In this document: positions 8,583 to 16,342 of the stretch, in pieces
How positions within the stretch are numbered: position 1 is the stretch's first letter
How the letters are laid out: every line of letters begins with the position of its first letter
DNA from: Roseibium aggregatum
GTDB lineage: Bacteria > Pseudomonadota > Alphaproteobacteria > Rhizobiales > Stappiaceae
Assembly (NCBI RefSeq): GCF_014692675.1
Contig: NZ_JABFCZ010000038.1
Location: 1-32,935, forward strand
Length of the DNA stretch: 32,935 bases
Direction of reading: 5' to 3'
Notes under the pieces: generated by a model
What the model was told of the DNA's origin: nothing
Database searches by the model: none
Seen by the model: only the letters and a program-made list of their open reading frames with translations
Made by a program: the position numbers and the translations under genes

Positions 8583-9302
8583 ATGAAGGCAGTTCTCTTC
8601 GTCGGCGGCTGGGAAGGCCACGCCCCGACGGCATTCAGCGACTGGTACGAAGCCCTTCTGAAGGACAACGGCTTTCAGGTCGACGTTTATGACACCATGG
8701 AGCCGCTGGAACATCCCGAAGAGCTTGCCGACGTCGACCTGATCACGCCGATCTGGTCGTCTGCCCGGTCGGGGCACAAGGACGAATTCGGCAACATGAC
8801 CAAGCTCCAGGAAGACGGCCTTTTGAAGCTCATCGGCAACGGCTGCGGCATCGCCGGCTGGCACGGCCACATGGGCGATGCGTTCCGGGACCGCCCGACC
8901 TATCATTTCCTGATCGGCGGCCAGTTCGTCGCCCATCCCCCCGGCTGGCCGGATAATCTCCAGCCGAAGGAAGATTACATCGATTACGATGTCACGATCT
9001 GCAGGCCGGCCGACCCCATCGTGAACGGCATCAAGAGCTTCCGCCTGACGTCGGAGCAGTATTACATGCTGGTCGATCCCTCCAACGAGGTCCTGGCGAC
9101 CACGACCTTCTCAGGCGATCATCTGTGGTGGATCGAGGGAACCGTCATTCCCGTCGTGTGGAAACGGCGCTGGGACAGGGGCCGGGTCTTCTACTGCTCG
9201 GCCGGCCATGAGCTGGATGACCTGAAGACCCCGCAAATCACCGAAATCATCCGCCGCGGCTCCATCTGGGCTGCGGAAGGGAAGAAGGGAGGCGGGAATT
9301 GA
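8583..9302 (+). CDS. ThuA-domain protein
   Basis: A 239-residue ThuA-like protein (class I glutamine-amidotransferase-like fold). It begins with the beta strand MKAVLFVGGWEGH and contains CGIAGWHGHMGDAFRD, the segment expected to form the active-site region, and a late GRVFYCSAGHELDDL. ThuA proteins occur in sugar and trehalose catabolic operons, but their chemistry is poorly defined. A GGAGACGG site lies eight bases before the ATG. It is 89 bases after the ATPase gene and is probably the last gene of the operon, acting in the cytoplasm on an imported sugar derivative. Confidence 0.85.
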   Translation: MKAVLFVGGWEGHAPTAFSDWYEALLKDNGFQVDVYDTMEPLEHPEELADVDLITPIWSSARSGHKDEFGNMTKLQEDGLLKLIGNGCGIAGWHGHMGDAFRDRPTYHFLIGGQFVAHPPGWPDNLQPKEDYIDYDVTICRPADPIVNGIKSFRLTSEQYYMLVDPSNEVLATTTFSGDHLWWIEGTVIPVVWKRRWDRGRVFYCSAGHELDDLKTPQITEIIRRGSIWAAEGKKGGGN

Positions 9303-9343
9303 GCCGAGTTCGCTTCAAACATTGTGCCGGGTTATAGAGTTTA

Positions 9344-9377
9344 TGGTGCTGCCGGAGAGATTTGAACTCTCTGTTCG
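9344..9377 (-). pseudogene. Orphan 3' half of a tRNA gene (possible attachment-site scar)
   Basis: Read on the minus strand, this gives a T-arm GAGAG-TTCAAAT-CTCTC, then acceptor strand CGGCAGC, discriminator A and an encoded CCA. The matching 5' acceptor strand GCTGCCG is not found in the following 100 bases, so D-arm and anticodon are missing. The arm and acceptor resemble an alphaproteobacterial tRNA-Thr, from memory only. Such 3' fragments are typically left when an integrase uses a tRNA gene as attachment site. Confidence 0.6.
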
Positions 9378-9476
9378 ATAAATAAATATTAATAAAATCA
9401 ATGATATAAAAACTGATCAAGACTCGTTTTGTATATGTATTTTGTATGCGTCGTTGTTGTGTATTACCAACACAGG

Positions 9477-9580
9477 CCGAAGCGCGCGGCAAGCGAAGTC
9501 CTAGGTCTCCCGCGAGCACGCGAAGGGGATGCGTTATGGGTCCACCAGGGGAAGCTCGACCAGTCCCCGGAAGGATGTTG
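9477..9580. repeat. Dispersed repeat, copy A
   Basis: Bases 9520-9555 are identical to 32008-32043. Weaker similarity extends on both sides at the same offset: GAAGTC[C/T]TAGG at 9495-9505 and CCCCGGAAG at 9565-9573. Both copies are in direct orientation and lie outside genes. Function is unknown. Confidence 0.8.
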
Positions 9581-9692
9581 AGGGGTGCTCTGAATTGGTA
9601 GGTGGTTAGAAGGTAATCTGAAAGCTGCTTCCGGATGGGTGCCTTAAGTAAGGCAAAAGGCGGTATTTTCGGCTGAAGGATAATCGATGCCT

Positions 9693-10229
9693 TCAATCGC
9701 ACTTACTTGTGCACCAGGCGAGAACTGAATGCAGGTCCGGGGGCAGGGCGTCTCCCAGGCCGCCATGAAACTGCTCCCAGGGACCCTGGTAATCCTCACG
9801 CACTCCGATCAGAACCGGGATTTCATCACCGACGGCTTGTTCAAGGACCTGGCGCAAACCGTAGCCCTCCGATTCAGCACGGCCGAAGCGGTTGATGATA
9901 AGCAAGTCGGGCTTCTCCTGAAGATCGTTCAGGAGCCGCCCGGCAATATCGGTAATCGCCTGGGAATCCAGCCGGCAGCCGCGCGCGTGCATGCCTCTTT
10001 TTTGCAGCACCGGCATTTCCCAATCCGAACCCAGTCCTCGCAGGAAAACGCTTCTTTCGCGTTCTCGCGTTTGCGGCTGTGATGTTTGCAGGACGCCTGC
10101 CAGTTTCAGGCCGGACAGTTCAAGCACTTTGGCCACCTCCAGGAGCAGGCGGTCGATCTCATCCTTTGACGTAAACACGATCCCCGCCAGGCCATGTGAT
10201 GAAATCGTCTGTATTTCCTGTTTTGTCAC
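9693..10229 (-). CDS. DUF2478 domain protein, probable molybdenum-linked nucleotide-binding accessory factor
   Basis: A 178-residue soluble protein starting at GTG. It matches my memory of the DUF2478 family, with GIVFTSKDEIDRLL near the N-terminus and the block DLLIINRFGRAESEGYGLRQ followed by IPVLIGVREDYQGPWEQF. The family has a P-loop-NTPase-like outline and often sits beside molybdate transport or molybdoenzyme genes; its biochemical role is not established. No canonical Walker A is visible here. It is divergent from the DUF3306 gene and marks the left edge of the formate dehydrogenase cluster. The ribosome binding site is weak (GGTGAA), so the start is uncertain. Confidence 0.75.
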   Translation of the reverse strand: MTKQEIQTISSHGLAGIVFTSKDEIDRLLLEVAKVLELSGLKLAGVLQTSQPQTRERERSVFLRGLGSDWEMPVLQKRGMHARGCRLDSQAITDIAGRLLNDLQEKPDLLIINRFGRAESEGYGLRQVLEQAVGDEIPVLIGVREDYQGPWEQFHGGLGDALPPDLHSVLAWCTSKCD

Positions 10230-10389
10230 GGTTTCACCGTCTGAAGAGCCGGTTTTGTCTGGACCGCTTCCACTAAAGCTTTTGGAATTCGGAAAAACTG
10301 TCTTTCACGGTCCGGTTGTCCAGGTGCCGGCAGGCACCCTTGTTAATTTGTTCCATTAAATGCATTATGGGTAAATAAAATCAATAATA

Positions 10390-10401
10390 GCATGAAAATG
10401 C
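10390..10401. promoter_or_regulatory. Small dyad in the divergent DUF2478/DUF3306 region
   Basis: GCAT-GAAA-ATGC, a perfect 4-bp-arm dyad with a 4-base A-rich spacer, in an A+T-rich stretch upstream of DUF3306. Its layout resembles the longer ATGCGT-AAAA-ACGCAT dyad at 12041-12056, so it might be a weak site for the same regulator. The dyad is short and could be chance. Confidence 0.25.
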
Positions 10402-10463
10402 ACACTATATGAGTTCCTTGGGTGGTGCATTGCCTCACCCAGGTCCATGAGGGAGATGGTCTC

Positions 10464-11159
10464 TTGGGGAACGAAAAAGAAGGTGTCCTGGGGCGTTGGT
10501 CGCGCCGCAAGCGGGCTGCGGCCGTGGCGGAGGAGCATGATACGGAGCTGCTGGAAGATGCGGTTTCCGTAAGCGCGCCTGCCGAACTTCCGCCAGAACC
10601 AACCGGAGAAGACATGTCCGCGGCGGCTGCCGAGGATCTTGCGCATGAAGAAACCGTGTCCGCAACGGATGAGGGGCGCGCATCTGCGGACGGCGAGCGG
10701 ATGCTGAGCGAAGAAGACCTGCCGGATATCGACAGCCTGTCCTACGGGTCGGACTTTTCCGCCTTCCTGCAGAAGAATGTTCCCGAGCATCTGCACCGGA
10801 TGGCCCTGCGCAAGCTTTGGACCTCCAATCCCGTGCTGGCGAATGTGGACGGTCTCAACGACTACGATCTCGATTACACCATCAGCGAAATGAAGGAGAT
10901 CGCCGCCCAGTCGGCGGAGGATCTCGCACGCGGGGCAAAGCGGCTGAACGTATCCGATCTGCGTTCCCGGGAACGGGAGGCGCGGCGGCAGGCGGCGGCC
11001 CAGGCTCGGCCGGGACCGGCACAGGCGACGGCGCCGGCGCCGGCGCCCATCGCCGAAACACAGGACGACGGGCGGGAAGGCGCTGCAGCAAGCGAGCAGA
11101 TCGATCCCTTCGAGGGCGGTGAGGCGGTGACGCCGCCGCCACGCCGGACGGATGCCTGA
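10464..11159 (+). CDS. DUF3306 domain protein of the formate dehydrogenase cluster
   Basis: An acidic, low-complexity 231-residue protein. The N-terminal GVLGRWSRRKRAA and the central DIDSLSYGSDFSAFLQKNVPEHLHRMALRKLW, then NDYDLDYT, are the DUF3306 signature. The tail is rich in Ala, Pro and Glu. Family members occur with formate dehydrogenase and TorD genes and are thought to assist molybdoenzyme maturation; the mechanism is unknown. No ATG fits. I prefer the TTG at 10464 because GGGAGA lies eight bases upstream and the product then begins close to the RWSRRK motif; GTG at 10422 is an alternative. The usual partner DUF3305 is not in the window. Confidence 0.8.
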   Translation: MGNEKEGVLGRWSRRKRAAAVAEEHDTELLEDAVSVSAPAELPPEPTGEDMSAAAAEDLAHEETVSATDEGRASADGERMLSEEDLPDIDSLSYGSDFSAFLQKNVPEHLHRMALRKLWTSNPVLANVDGLNDYDLDYTISEMKEIAAQSAEDLARGAKRLNVSDLRSREREARRQAAAQARPGPAQATAPAPAPIAETQDDGREGAAASEQIDPFEGGEAVTPPPRRTDA

Positions 11160-11282
11160 AACAGGCACCAGACGAACAGCGTCTGATCGAAGGGCGGATT
11201 CTGCCGGAGGCTGAACCGCCCGATAAAAAGCCAAGGGCCGGGCCGTCCGGCCGGATAGCGGAGAAAATCCCGGGGAGGGGAC

Positions 11283-11960
11283 ATGGATTCGATTGCCGAG
11301 TGCCAGATCACGGTGGAGGCCGAAGAACCAGCGATCGACAGCAGCAGTCTGCCGGATGAGGAAATGGGCCGGGCGGAGATCTACCAGCTTCTCGCCTGTC
11401 TGCTGTCCTCGCCGCCTTCCGAAGAGATTATCGTCAGCCTGGCGGGACTGGAGGCCGATGACACGGATCTGGGCAAGGCCCTGGGCGGTGTGGCGGCGGT
11501 TGCCGCGAAATCCGATCTCAAGGTTCTTACGGACGAATACGCGGACCTGTTTCTGGGGATTCCCGCGCCCAGGCTGATGCCCTACGCCTCCTATTATGTG
11601 AACGATCAGCTTTTCGGCCGGGCGCTGGCCGAGTTGCGCATCGATCTCGCCCGCATCGGCATCGCCCGACGGGAGAACGTCACCGAGCCGGAAGATCATG
11701 TCGCCACCCTGTGCGAGATCATGACCGGCATGATCGTCGGCGCCTTCGGCGAAGCCCCGCGCCGGCTTTCCCGGCAGGCGACGTTCTTCGAACGGCACAT
11801 CCGGCCCTGGACCGGGCGGTTCTTCTCAGATCTGGAGGCGGCGGAAGCCTCGCGCTTCTACATGGCGGTCGCCCAGCTCGGGCGCGTGTTTTTCGCGCTC
11901 GAGGAAGAAGCCTTCAAGATGGTCTCGGCCGAAGCTTCGGACGCAACAGCCGCTCCTTGA
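11283..11960 (+). CDS. TorD/DmsD-family molecular chaperone for formate dehydrogenase
   Basis: A 225-residue cytoplasmic helical chaperone. Recognisable segments are GRAEIYQLLACLLSSPPSEE, then LTDEYADLFLGIPAPRLMPYASYYVN (the conserved ligand-loop region), and EPEDHVATLCEIMTGMI. Family members bind the Tat signal or apo-form of molybdoenzymes and prevent premature export. Its expected client is the Tat-dependent FdhA encoded downstream. A GGGGAGGGG site lies just before the ATG. It follows DUF3306 by 123 bases and precedes the small Tat protein. Confidence 0.88.
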   Translation: MDSIAECQITVEAEEPAIDSSSLPDEEMGRAEIYQLLACLLSSPPSEEIIVSLAGLEADDTDLGKALGGVAAVAAKSDLKVLTDEYADLFLGIPAPRLMPYASYYVNDQLFGRALAELRIDLARIGIARRENVTEPEDHVATLCEIMTGMIVGAFGEAPRRLSRQATFFERHIRPWTGRFFSDLEAAEASRFYMAVAQLGRVFFALEEEAFKMVSAEASDATAAP

Positions 11961-12040
11961 ACGAACTTCCCGGATATTCTCCGTTAAAATCACGCAAAAA
12001 AGACGCAAAACGCATATGAAACGACATAAAAGGTCGACTA

Positions 12041-12056
12041 ATGCGTAAAAACGCAT
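12041..12056. promoter_or_regulatory. Perfect dyad upstream of the fdh structural genes, candidate operator
   Basis: ATGCGT-AAAA-ACGCAT, a perfect 6-bp-arm dyad, in the 243-base gap between the TorD gene and the small Tat protein. The core GCGTAAAAAC recurs at 18787-18796 between fdhD and the HTH/PBP regulator gene. I infer that it is a binding site for that regulator. Confidence 0.5.
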
Positions 12057-12203
12057 AATAATGCATAGATAGGGAGTCGCTCGCGTCACATCGTCGGGGG
12101 GGCTTTCCTGGAGGGGAAATGGACGCGAACAGGCCGCCGTGCGGCGGCGGGAGGCGTTTTGGTCCGCGGGTTCAGGACCGGCCTCAGGAGGAGAGGAACA
12201 CCA

Positions 12204-12440
12204 ATGCCCGATCATCAGAAGACACCCGATCACCGCAAGGTTGCCGGTTCTCACAAGACCAGAGAGAGCGTGAGCCGGCGCGGTTTCCTGACCGCGGTCG
12301 GTGCCGGCGGCGGAGCCGCAGCCGTCATGGCCGTTGCCGGTCCCGCGTCCGCAAGCGAGGCGGATATCTCATCCGCAACGGCCGGCGGTTACAGCGAAAC
12401 CGACCATGTCCGGGCGTATTACGACGCCATCCGCATGTGA
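12204..12440 (+). CDS. Small twin-arginine signal protein of the formate dehydrogenase region
   Basis: A 78-residue protein with a hydrophilic N-region, SRRGFLTAVG at about 24-33 (twin arginines 25-26), a Gly/Ala-rich hydrophobic stretch and an ASA site near residue 50, followed by only about 28 mature residues ending ETDHVRAYYDAIRM. This is the type often annotated as formate dehydrogenase region Tat target. No cofactor motif is visible. A strong AGGAGGAGAGG precedes the ATG. It lies 46 bases before fdhA and is presumably exported with or attached to the enzyme; its function is unknown. Confidence 0.85.
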   Translation: MPDHQKTPDHRKVAGSHKTRESVSRRGFLTAVGAGGGAAAVMAVAGPASASEADISSATAGGYSETDHVRAYYDAIRM

Positions 12441-12486
12441 GCGGAAGCCGGTTCAGACAGGACACGAATTTCAAAGGGTGGAACCA

Positions 12487-15405
12487 ATGCTGAGGAAAAC
12501 ATCAACCGGCCGCGTTTCGGGATCCGGCGCTGCGAAAAGCAGGGCGTCCCGCCTGTTGGCGGAATTTGCCGGAACCCGCGTCAACCGCCGTACATTTCTG
12601 CGCAATTCCGGTGTGGCTGCGACAGGGCTTGGCCTTGCTTCCATGCCCCTGGCCAGCGTGAAGAAGGCGGAGGCCGCCGCGCCTGGCAACGACAAGGTCG
12701 AGGTCAAGAACTCCGTTTGCACCTTCTGCGCCGTCGGCTGCGGCATCAAGGCGGAAGTGCAGGGCGGTGTCTGGGTCGGACAGGAGCCGGCTTTCGACAA
12801 TCCGATCAACGTGGGCGGGCACTGCGCCAAGGGCGCGGCCATCCGCGACGAGACGGTCGGCGAGCGCCGGCTGAAGTATCCGATGAAGCTCGTCGGCGGC
12901 AAGTGGACGAAGATTTCCTGGGACCAGGCGCTCGATGAAATCGGCGACCAGATGTTGAAGATCCGCGAGGAATCCGGCCCGGATTCGGTCTACTGGCTCG
13001 GGTCGGCCAAGGTCTCCAACGAGCAGGGGTATCTCTACCGGAAATTCGCCGCCTTCTGGGGATCGAATAACGTCGATCACCAGGCGCGGATCTGTCACTC
13101 GTCGACGGTTGCAGGTGTGGCCAACACCTGGGGCTACGGCGCGATGACCAATTCCTTCAACGATATGCACAATTCCCGGTGCATTATCACCTTCGGCGGC
13201 AATCCGGCCGAGGCGCATCCGGTGTCCATGCTGCATATCCTGCAGGCGAAGGAGCGCAACCACGCGCCCTATATCGTGGTCGATCCGCGCTTCACGCGCA
13301 CTGCAGCCCATGCCACCGAACATATCCAGCCGCGCCCGGGCACCGACATTCCGGTGATCTGGGGCCTGCTCTGGCACATTTTCGAAAACGGCTGGGAAGA
13401 CAAACAGTACATCAACGACCGGGTCTGGGGCATTGAGCATGTGCGCGAGGAAGTGCGCAAGTGGACCCCGGAAGAGGTGGAGCGGGTTTCCGGCGTGCCG
13501 GGCTCGCAGCTGCGCCGGGTCGCGCGTACGCTGGTGACCAACAAGCCGGTGTGCCTGACCTGGACGCTGGGCATGACCCAGCACACCATCGGCAACAACA
13601 ACACCCGCGCCATGCCGATCCTGCAGCTTGCGCTCGGCAACATCGGCCATGCGGGCGGCGGCACCAACATTTTCCGCGGCCACGACAACGTGCAGGGCTG
13701 CACCGATATGGGCGTGCTGTGCGACACCCTGCCGGCCTACTACGGCCTGTCGGAGGGCGCCTGGCACCACTGGGCACGGGTCTGGGGCGTCGACTACGAC
13801 TACCTGGAAAAGCGCTTCGCCTCCAAGGAGCTGATGCAGACCGCCGGCACGCCGGTGTCGCGCTGGTACGAACTCGCCCTGATGAACAAGGACGAGATCG
13901 ACCAGCCGGACAACATGCGGGCCATGGTGTTCTGGGGCCATTCGGTCAACTCGCTGACGCGCCTGCCGCGCCAGCAGGAGGCCTTCACCAAGCTCGACCT
14001 GCTGGTGATAGTCGACCCGTATGTGCCGATGTCGGCGATCATGGGCGAGCGCACCGACAACACCTACCTGCTGCCGGCCTCGTCCCAGTTCGAGACCTAC
14101 GGCACGGTGACCGCGTCGAATCGGTCGATCCAATGGCGGGAAAAGGTGGTCGAGCCGCTGTTTGAATCCAAGCCCGACCACGTGATCATGTACCGCTTCG
14201 CCAAGAAGCTGGGCTTCGCCGACGAGCTGTTCAAGAACATCGAGGTCAACGGCGAGGAGCCGCTGGTGGAGGATATCCTGCGCGAGATCAACCGCGGGTT
14301 CTGGACCATCGGCTATACCGGCCAGTCGCCAGAACGGCTGAAGGAGCATATGAAATACATGCACACCTTCGACCGGACCACGCTGCGCGCCAACGGCGGG
14401 CCGCTCGACGGCGAATATTACGGTCTGCCCTGGCCGTGCTGGGGTACCGCCGAGATGAAACATCCCGGTTCGCCGAACCTCTACGATCCATCGATCCCGG
14501 TCGCCGAGGGCGGCATGGGCTTCCGCGCCCGCTTCGGGGTCGAGGGGCCGAAGGACTGGGGCGGCGGCACGCTGCTTGCCGAAGGCGGCACGGAGGGCCA
14601 GTCCTATCCGGTCGGTGCCGAGATCAAGGATGGCCACCCGGAATTCACCATGGCGATGCTGAAGAGCCTCGGCTGGGACAAGGACCTGACGGCTGAGGAA
14701 CTGGCGGCCATCCAGAAGATCGGCGGCGACAAGGTCGATGCCGTCAACTGGAAGACGGACCTTTCCGGCGGTATCCAGCGGGTCGCGGTCAAACACGGCT
14801 GTGCGCCCTACGGCAATGCCAAGGCCCGCACCGTGGTGTGGACCTTCCCGGATCCGGTGCCGATCCACCGCGAGCCGCTCTACACGCCGCGGCGCGACCT
14901 GGTGGCCGACTATCCGACCTATCCGGACACCCGCCGTTTCCGCCTGCCGGTCAAATACGCCAGCATCCAGCAGCAGGACTTCGCCAAGGACTTCCCGCTG
15001 GTGCTGTCGTCGGGCTGTCTGGTGGAATGCGAGGGCGGCGGCGCCAAGTCGTTCTCCAACCCGTGGCTCGCCGAACTGCAGCAGGACATGTTTGCTCAGA
15101 TCAATCCCTATGATGCCAACAACCACAACATCAAGGACGGGCAAAAGGTCGTGCTCGAGGGGCCGGAAGGCGGCACCATCGAGGTCAAGGCCCAGGTAAC
15201 CAACTCGGTCGCGCGCGGCAATGTTTGGATCCCGTACCACTTCATGGGCCGGTTCGAGGGCAAGGACACGGCGGCGAAGCTGCCGGAGGGAACGGGGCCG
15301 TATGTGGTCGGCGAGTCCGGCAACATCATGATGACCTACGGCTACGACTCCGTGACCAACATCCAGGAAAACAAGGTATCCATCTGCCGGATCCGGGCAG
15401 CGTAA
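12487..15405 (+). CDS. fdhA: Formate dehydrogenase major (alpha) subunit, Tat-exported Mo/W bis-MGD enzyme
   Basis: A 972-residue catalytic subunit that oxidises formate to CO2 on the periplasmic side. A Tat signal carries RRTFLRNSG at 34-42. A [4Fe-4S] site follows (Cys78, Cys81, Cys85 and Cys113, in CTFCAVGCGIK and GGHCAKGA). The metal ligand is Cys203 in QARICHSS; no in-frame TGA is present, so this is the cysteine form and not a selenoprotein. Later blocks such as NPAEAHPV and GHDNVQGCTDMG fit the MopB family. The ATG at 12487 is preceded by AAAGGGTGG; the open frame extends upstream but overlaps the small Tat gene. It forms a complex with FdhB and the cytochrome b subunit. TorD and FdhD should assist its maturation. 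Confidence 0.96.
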   Translation: MLRKTSTGRVSGSGAAKSRASRLLAEFAGTRVNRRTFLRNSGVAATGLGLASMPLASVKKAEAAAPGNDKVEVKNSVCTFCAVGCGIKAEVQGGVWVGQEPAFDNPINVGGHCAKGAAIRDETVGERRLKYPMKLVGGKWTKISWDQALDEIGDQMLKIREESGPDSVYWLGSAKVSNEQGYLYRKFAAFWGSNNVDHQARICHSSTVAGVANTWGYGAMTNSFNDMHNSRCIITFGGNPAEAHPVSMLHILQAKERNHAPYIVVDPRFTRTAAHATEHIQPRPGTDIPVIWGLLWHIFENGWEDKQYINDRVWGIEHVREEVRKWTPEEVERVSGVPGSQLRRVARTLVTNKPVCLTWTLGMTQHTIGNNNTRAMPILQLALGNIGHAGGGTNIFRGHDNVQGCTDMGVLCDTLPAYYGLSEGAWHHWARVWGVDYDYLEKRFASKELMQTAGTPVSRWYELALMNKDEIDQPDNMRAMVFWGHSVNSLTRLPRQQEAFTKLDLLVIVDPYVPMSAIMGERTDNTYLLPASSQFETYGTVTASNRSIQWREKVVEPLFESKPDHVIMYRFAKKLGFADELFKNIEVNGEEPLVEDILREINRGFWTIGYTGQSPERLKEHMKYMHTFDRTTLRANGGPLDGEYYGLPWPCWGTAEMKHPGSPNLYDPSIPVAEGGMGFRARFGVEGPKDWGGGTLLAEGGTEGQSYPVGAEIKDGHPEFTMAMLKSLGWDKDLTAEELAAIQKIGGDKVDAVNWKTDLSGGIQRVAVKHGCAPYGNAKARTVVWTFPDPVPIHREPLYTPRRDLVADYPTYPDTRRFRLPVKYASIQQQDFAKDFPLVLSSGCLVECEGGGAKSFSNPWLAELQQDMFAQINPYDANNHNIKDGQKVVLEGPEGGTIEVKAQVTNSVARGNVWIPYHFMGRFEGKDTAAKLPEGTGPYVVGESGNIMMTYGYDSVTNIQENKVSICRIRAA

Positions 15406-15420
15406 GGGGGGAATGAGACC

Positions 15421-16020
15421 ATGGCACGGATGAAATTCCTCTGTGACGCCGAGCGCTGCATCGATTGCAACGCCTGCGTCACGGCCTGTAAGAACGAGAA
15501 CGAGGTGCCCTGGGGCATCAACCGGCGCCGGGTGGTGACCATCAACGACGGCAAGCCGGGCGAGCGGTCCATTTCGGTGGCCTGCATGCACTGCTCCGAC
15601 GCGCCGTGCACCGCCGTGTGCCCGGTGGATTGCTTCTACCACACCGATGAAGGCGTGGTGCTGCATTCCAAGGACCTGTGCATCGGCTGCGGCTACTGCT
15701 TCTATGCGTGCCCGTTCGGCGCGCCGCAGTATCCGCAGGTGGGCAACTTCGGCTCGCGCGGCAAGATGGACAAGTGCACCTTCTGCTCCGGCGGGCCGGA
15801 AAAGGACGGCTCGGCAGCGGAGTTCCAGAAATACGGCCGTAACCGTCTTGCGGAAGGCAAGCTGCCTCTGTGCGCGGAAATGTGCTCCACCAAGGCCCTG
15901 CTCGCCGGCGACGGCGATGTGGTCTCCGCGGTCTATCGCGAGCGCGTGGTTGCCCGTGGCTTCGGCTCCGGCGCCTGGGGCTGGGGCACCGCCTACAGCC
16001 AGAAAGCCGGCAGCTTCTGA
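15421..16020 (+). CDS. fdhB: Formate dehydrogenase iron-sulfur (beta) subunit
   Basis: A 199-residue ferredoxin-like subunit with cysteine groups for four [4Fe-4S] clusters: CIDCNACVTACKNEN, CMHCSDAPCTAVCPVDC, CIGCGYCFYACPFGAPQ, and CTFC paired with CAEMCSTKALL. It carries electrons from FdhA to the membrane cytochrome. It has no signal of its own, so it is presumably co-exported with FdhA through Tat. It begins 15 bases after fdhA. Unlike E. coli FdnH it has no obvious C-terminal membrane anchor. Confidence 0.95.
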   Translation: MARMKFLCDAERCIDCNACVTACKNENEVPWGINRRRVVTINDGKPGERSISVACMHCSDAPCTAVCPVDCFYHTDEGVVLHSKDLCIGCGYCFYACPFGAPQYPQVGNFGSRGKMDKCTFCSGGPEKDGSAAEFQKYGRNRLAEGKLPLCAEMCSTKALLAGDGDVVSAVYRERVVARGFGSGAWGWGTAYSQKAGSF

Positions 16021-16048
16021 GGCTGGGCGAGAAACCGAACCAAACCGG

Positions 16049-16077
16049 ACAAAGGCGGCTTCAAATGCCGCCTTTGT
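16049..16077 (+). terminator. Terminator-like hairpin between fdhB and the membrane-subunit genes
   Basis: ACAAAGGCGGC (16049-16059) and GCCGCCTTTGT (16067-16077) form a perfect 11-bp stem with a 7-base loop. The descending arm contains TTTGT and is followed by TGG. It lies 28 bases after the fdhB stop. It probably reduces or ends transcription before the cytochrome subunit. Confidence 0.7.
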
Positions 16078-16117
16078 TGGAGTTGAGGGCCGGGAAAGGC
16101 GGCGCCCGATCCTCGGT

Positions 16118-16238
16118 TGTCATCCAGGGCGAACGTTCGTGAGACCCGGGACCCAGTATTCCGTGAGGTCGGAAGCTTGAGCCGGGAGGACACGGCGTAC
16201 TGGGTCCCCGGTCGCGCTTCGCTTGCCGGGGATGATAA
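16118..16238. repeat. Large imperfect palindromic intergenic repeat
   Basis: Two arms of about 45-50 bases face each other. The inner cores GGGACCCAGTA (16148-16158) and TACTGGGTCCC (16198-16208) are exact inverted copies, and the outer parts (TCATCC...GGC and GCCGGGGATGA) match imperfectly. This is the style of dispersed palindromic elements common between alphaproteobacterial genes. It is probably non-coding and present elsewhere in the genome. Confidence 0.7.
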
Positions 16239-16342
16239 TCAGGGAGAACCGTTGTTTAGCCCCTATCGTCGTTTCCGGAGAAGCGGCGGCCCGGGGAAGA
16301 TTGGAAACTTTTTGAAATGGCAGCGCCCGGGACGGACAGGAA

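Larger units (their letters stand above)
9303..9692. other. Non-coding junction between the sugar locus and the formate region
   Basis: No supportable gene. The stretch holds a tRNA 3' remnant (9344-9377), an A+T-rich tract (about 9378-9445), the first copy of a dispersed repeat (about 9477-9580) and a small dyad TGCCTTA-AG-TAAGGCA (9640-9655) just beyond the DUF2478 stop. The base composition and collage of fragments suggest an old integration or recombination boundary. Confidence 0.6.

Noticed and set aside
10323..10338. Inverted repeat GGTGCC-GGCA-GGCACC upstream of DUF3306
   Set aside because: Could be a hairpin or operator, but there is no second copy and no gene ends there; not enough to call.
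13087..13101. Possible selenocysteine position in the formate dehydrogenase alpha subunit
   Set aside because: The codon is TGT (Cys203) and there is no in-frame TGA; fdsA likewise has TGC (Cys384).
12502..15666. 1054-codon open frame antisense to fdhA/fdhB
   Set aside because: Product of high G+C third positions opposite a strongly supported gene; no recognisable domain, no ribosome binding site.
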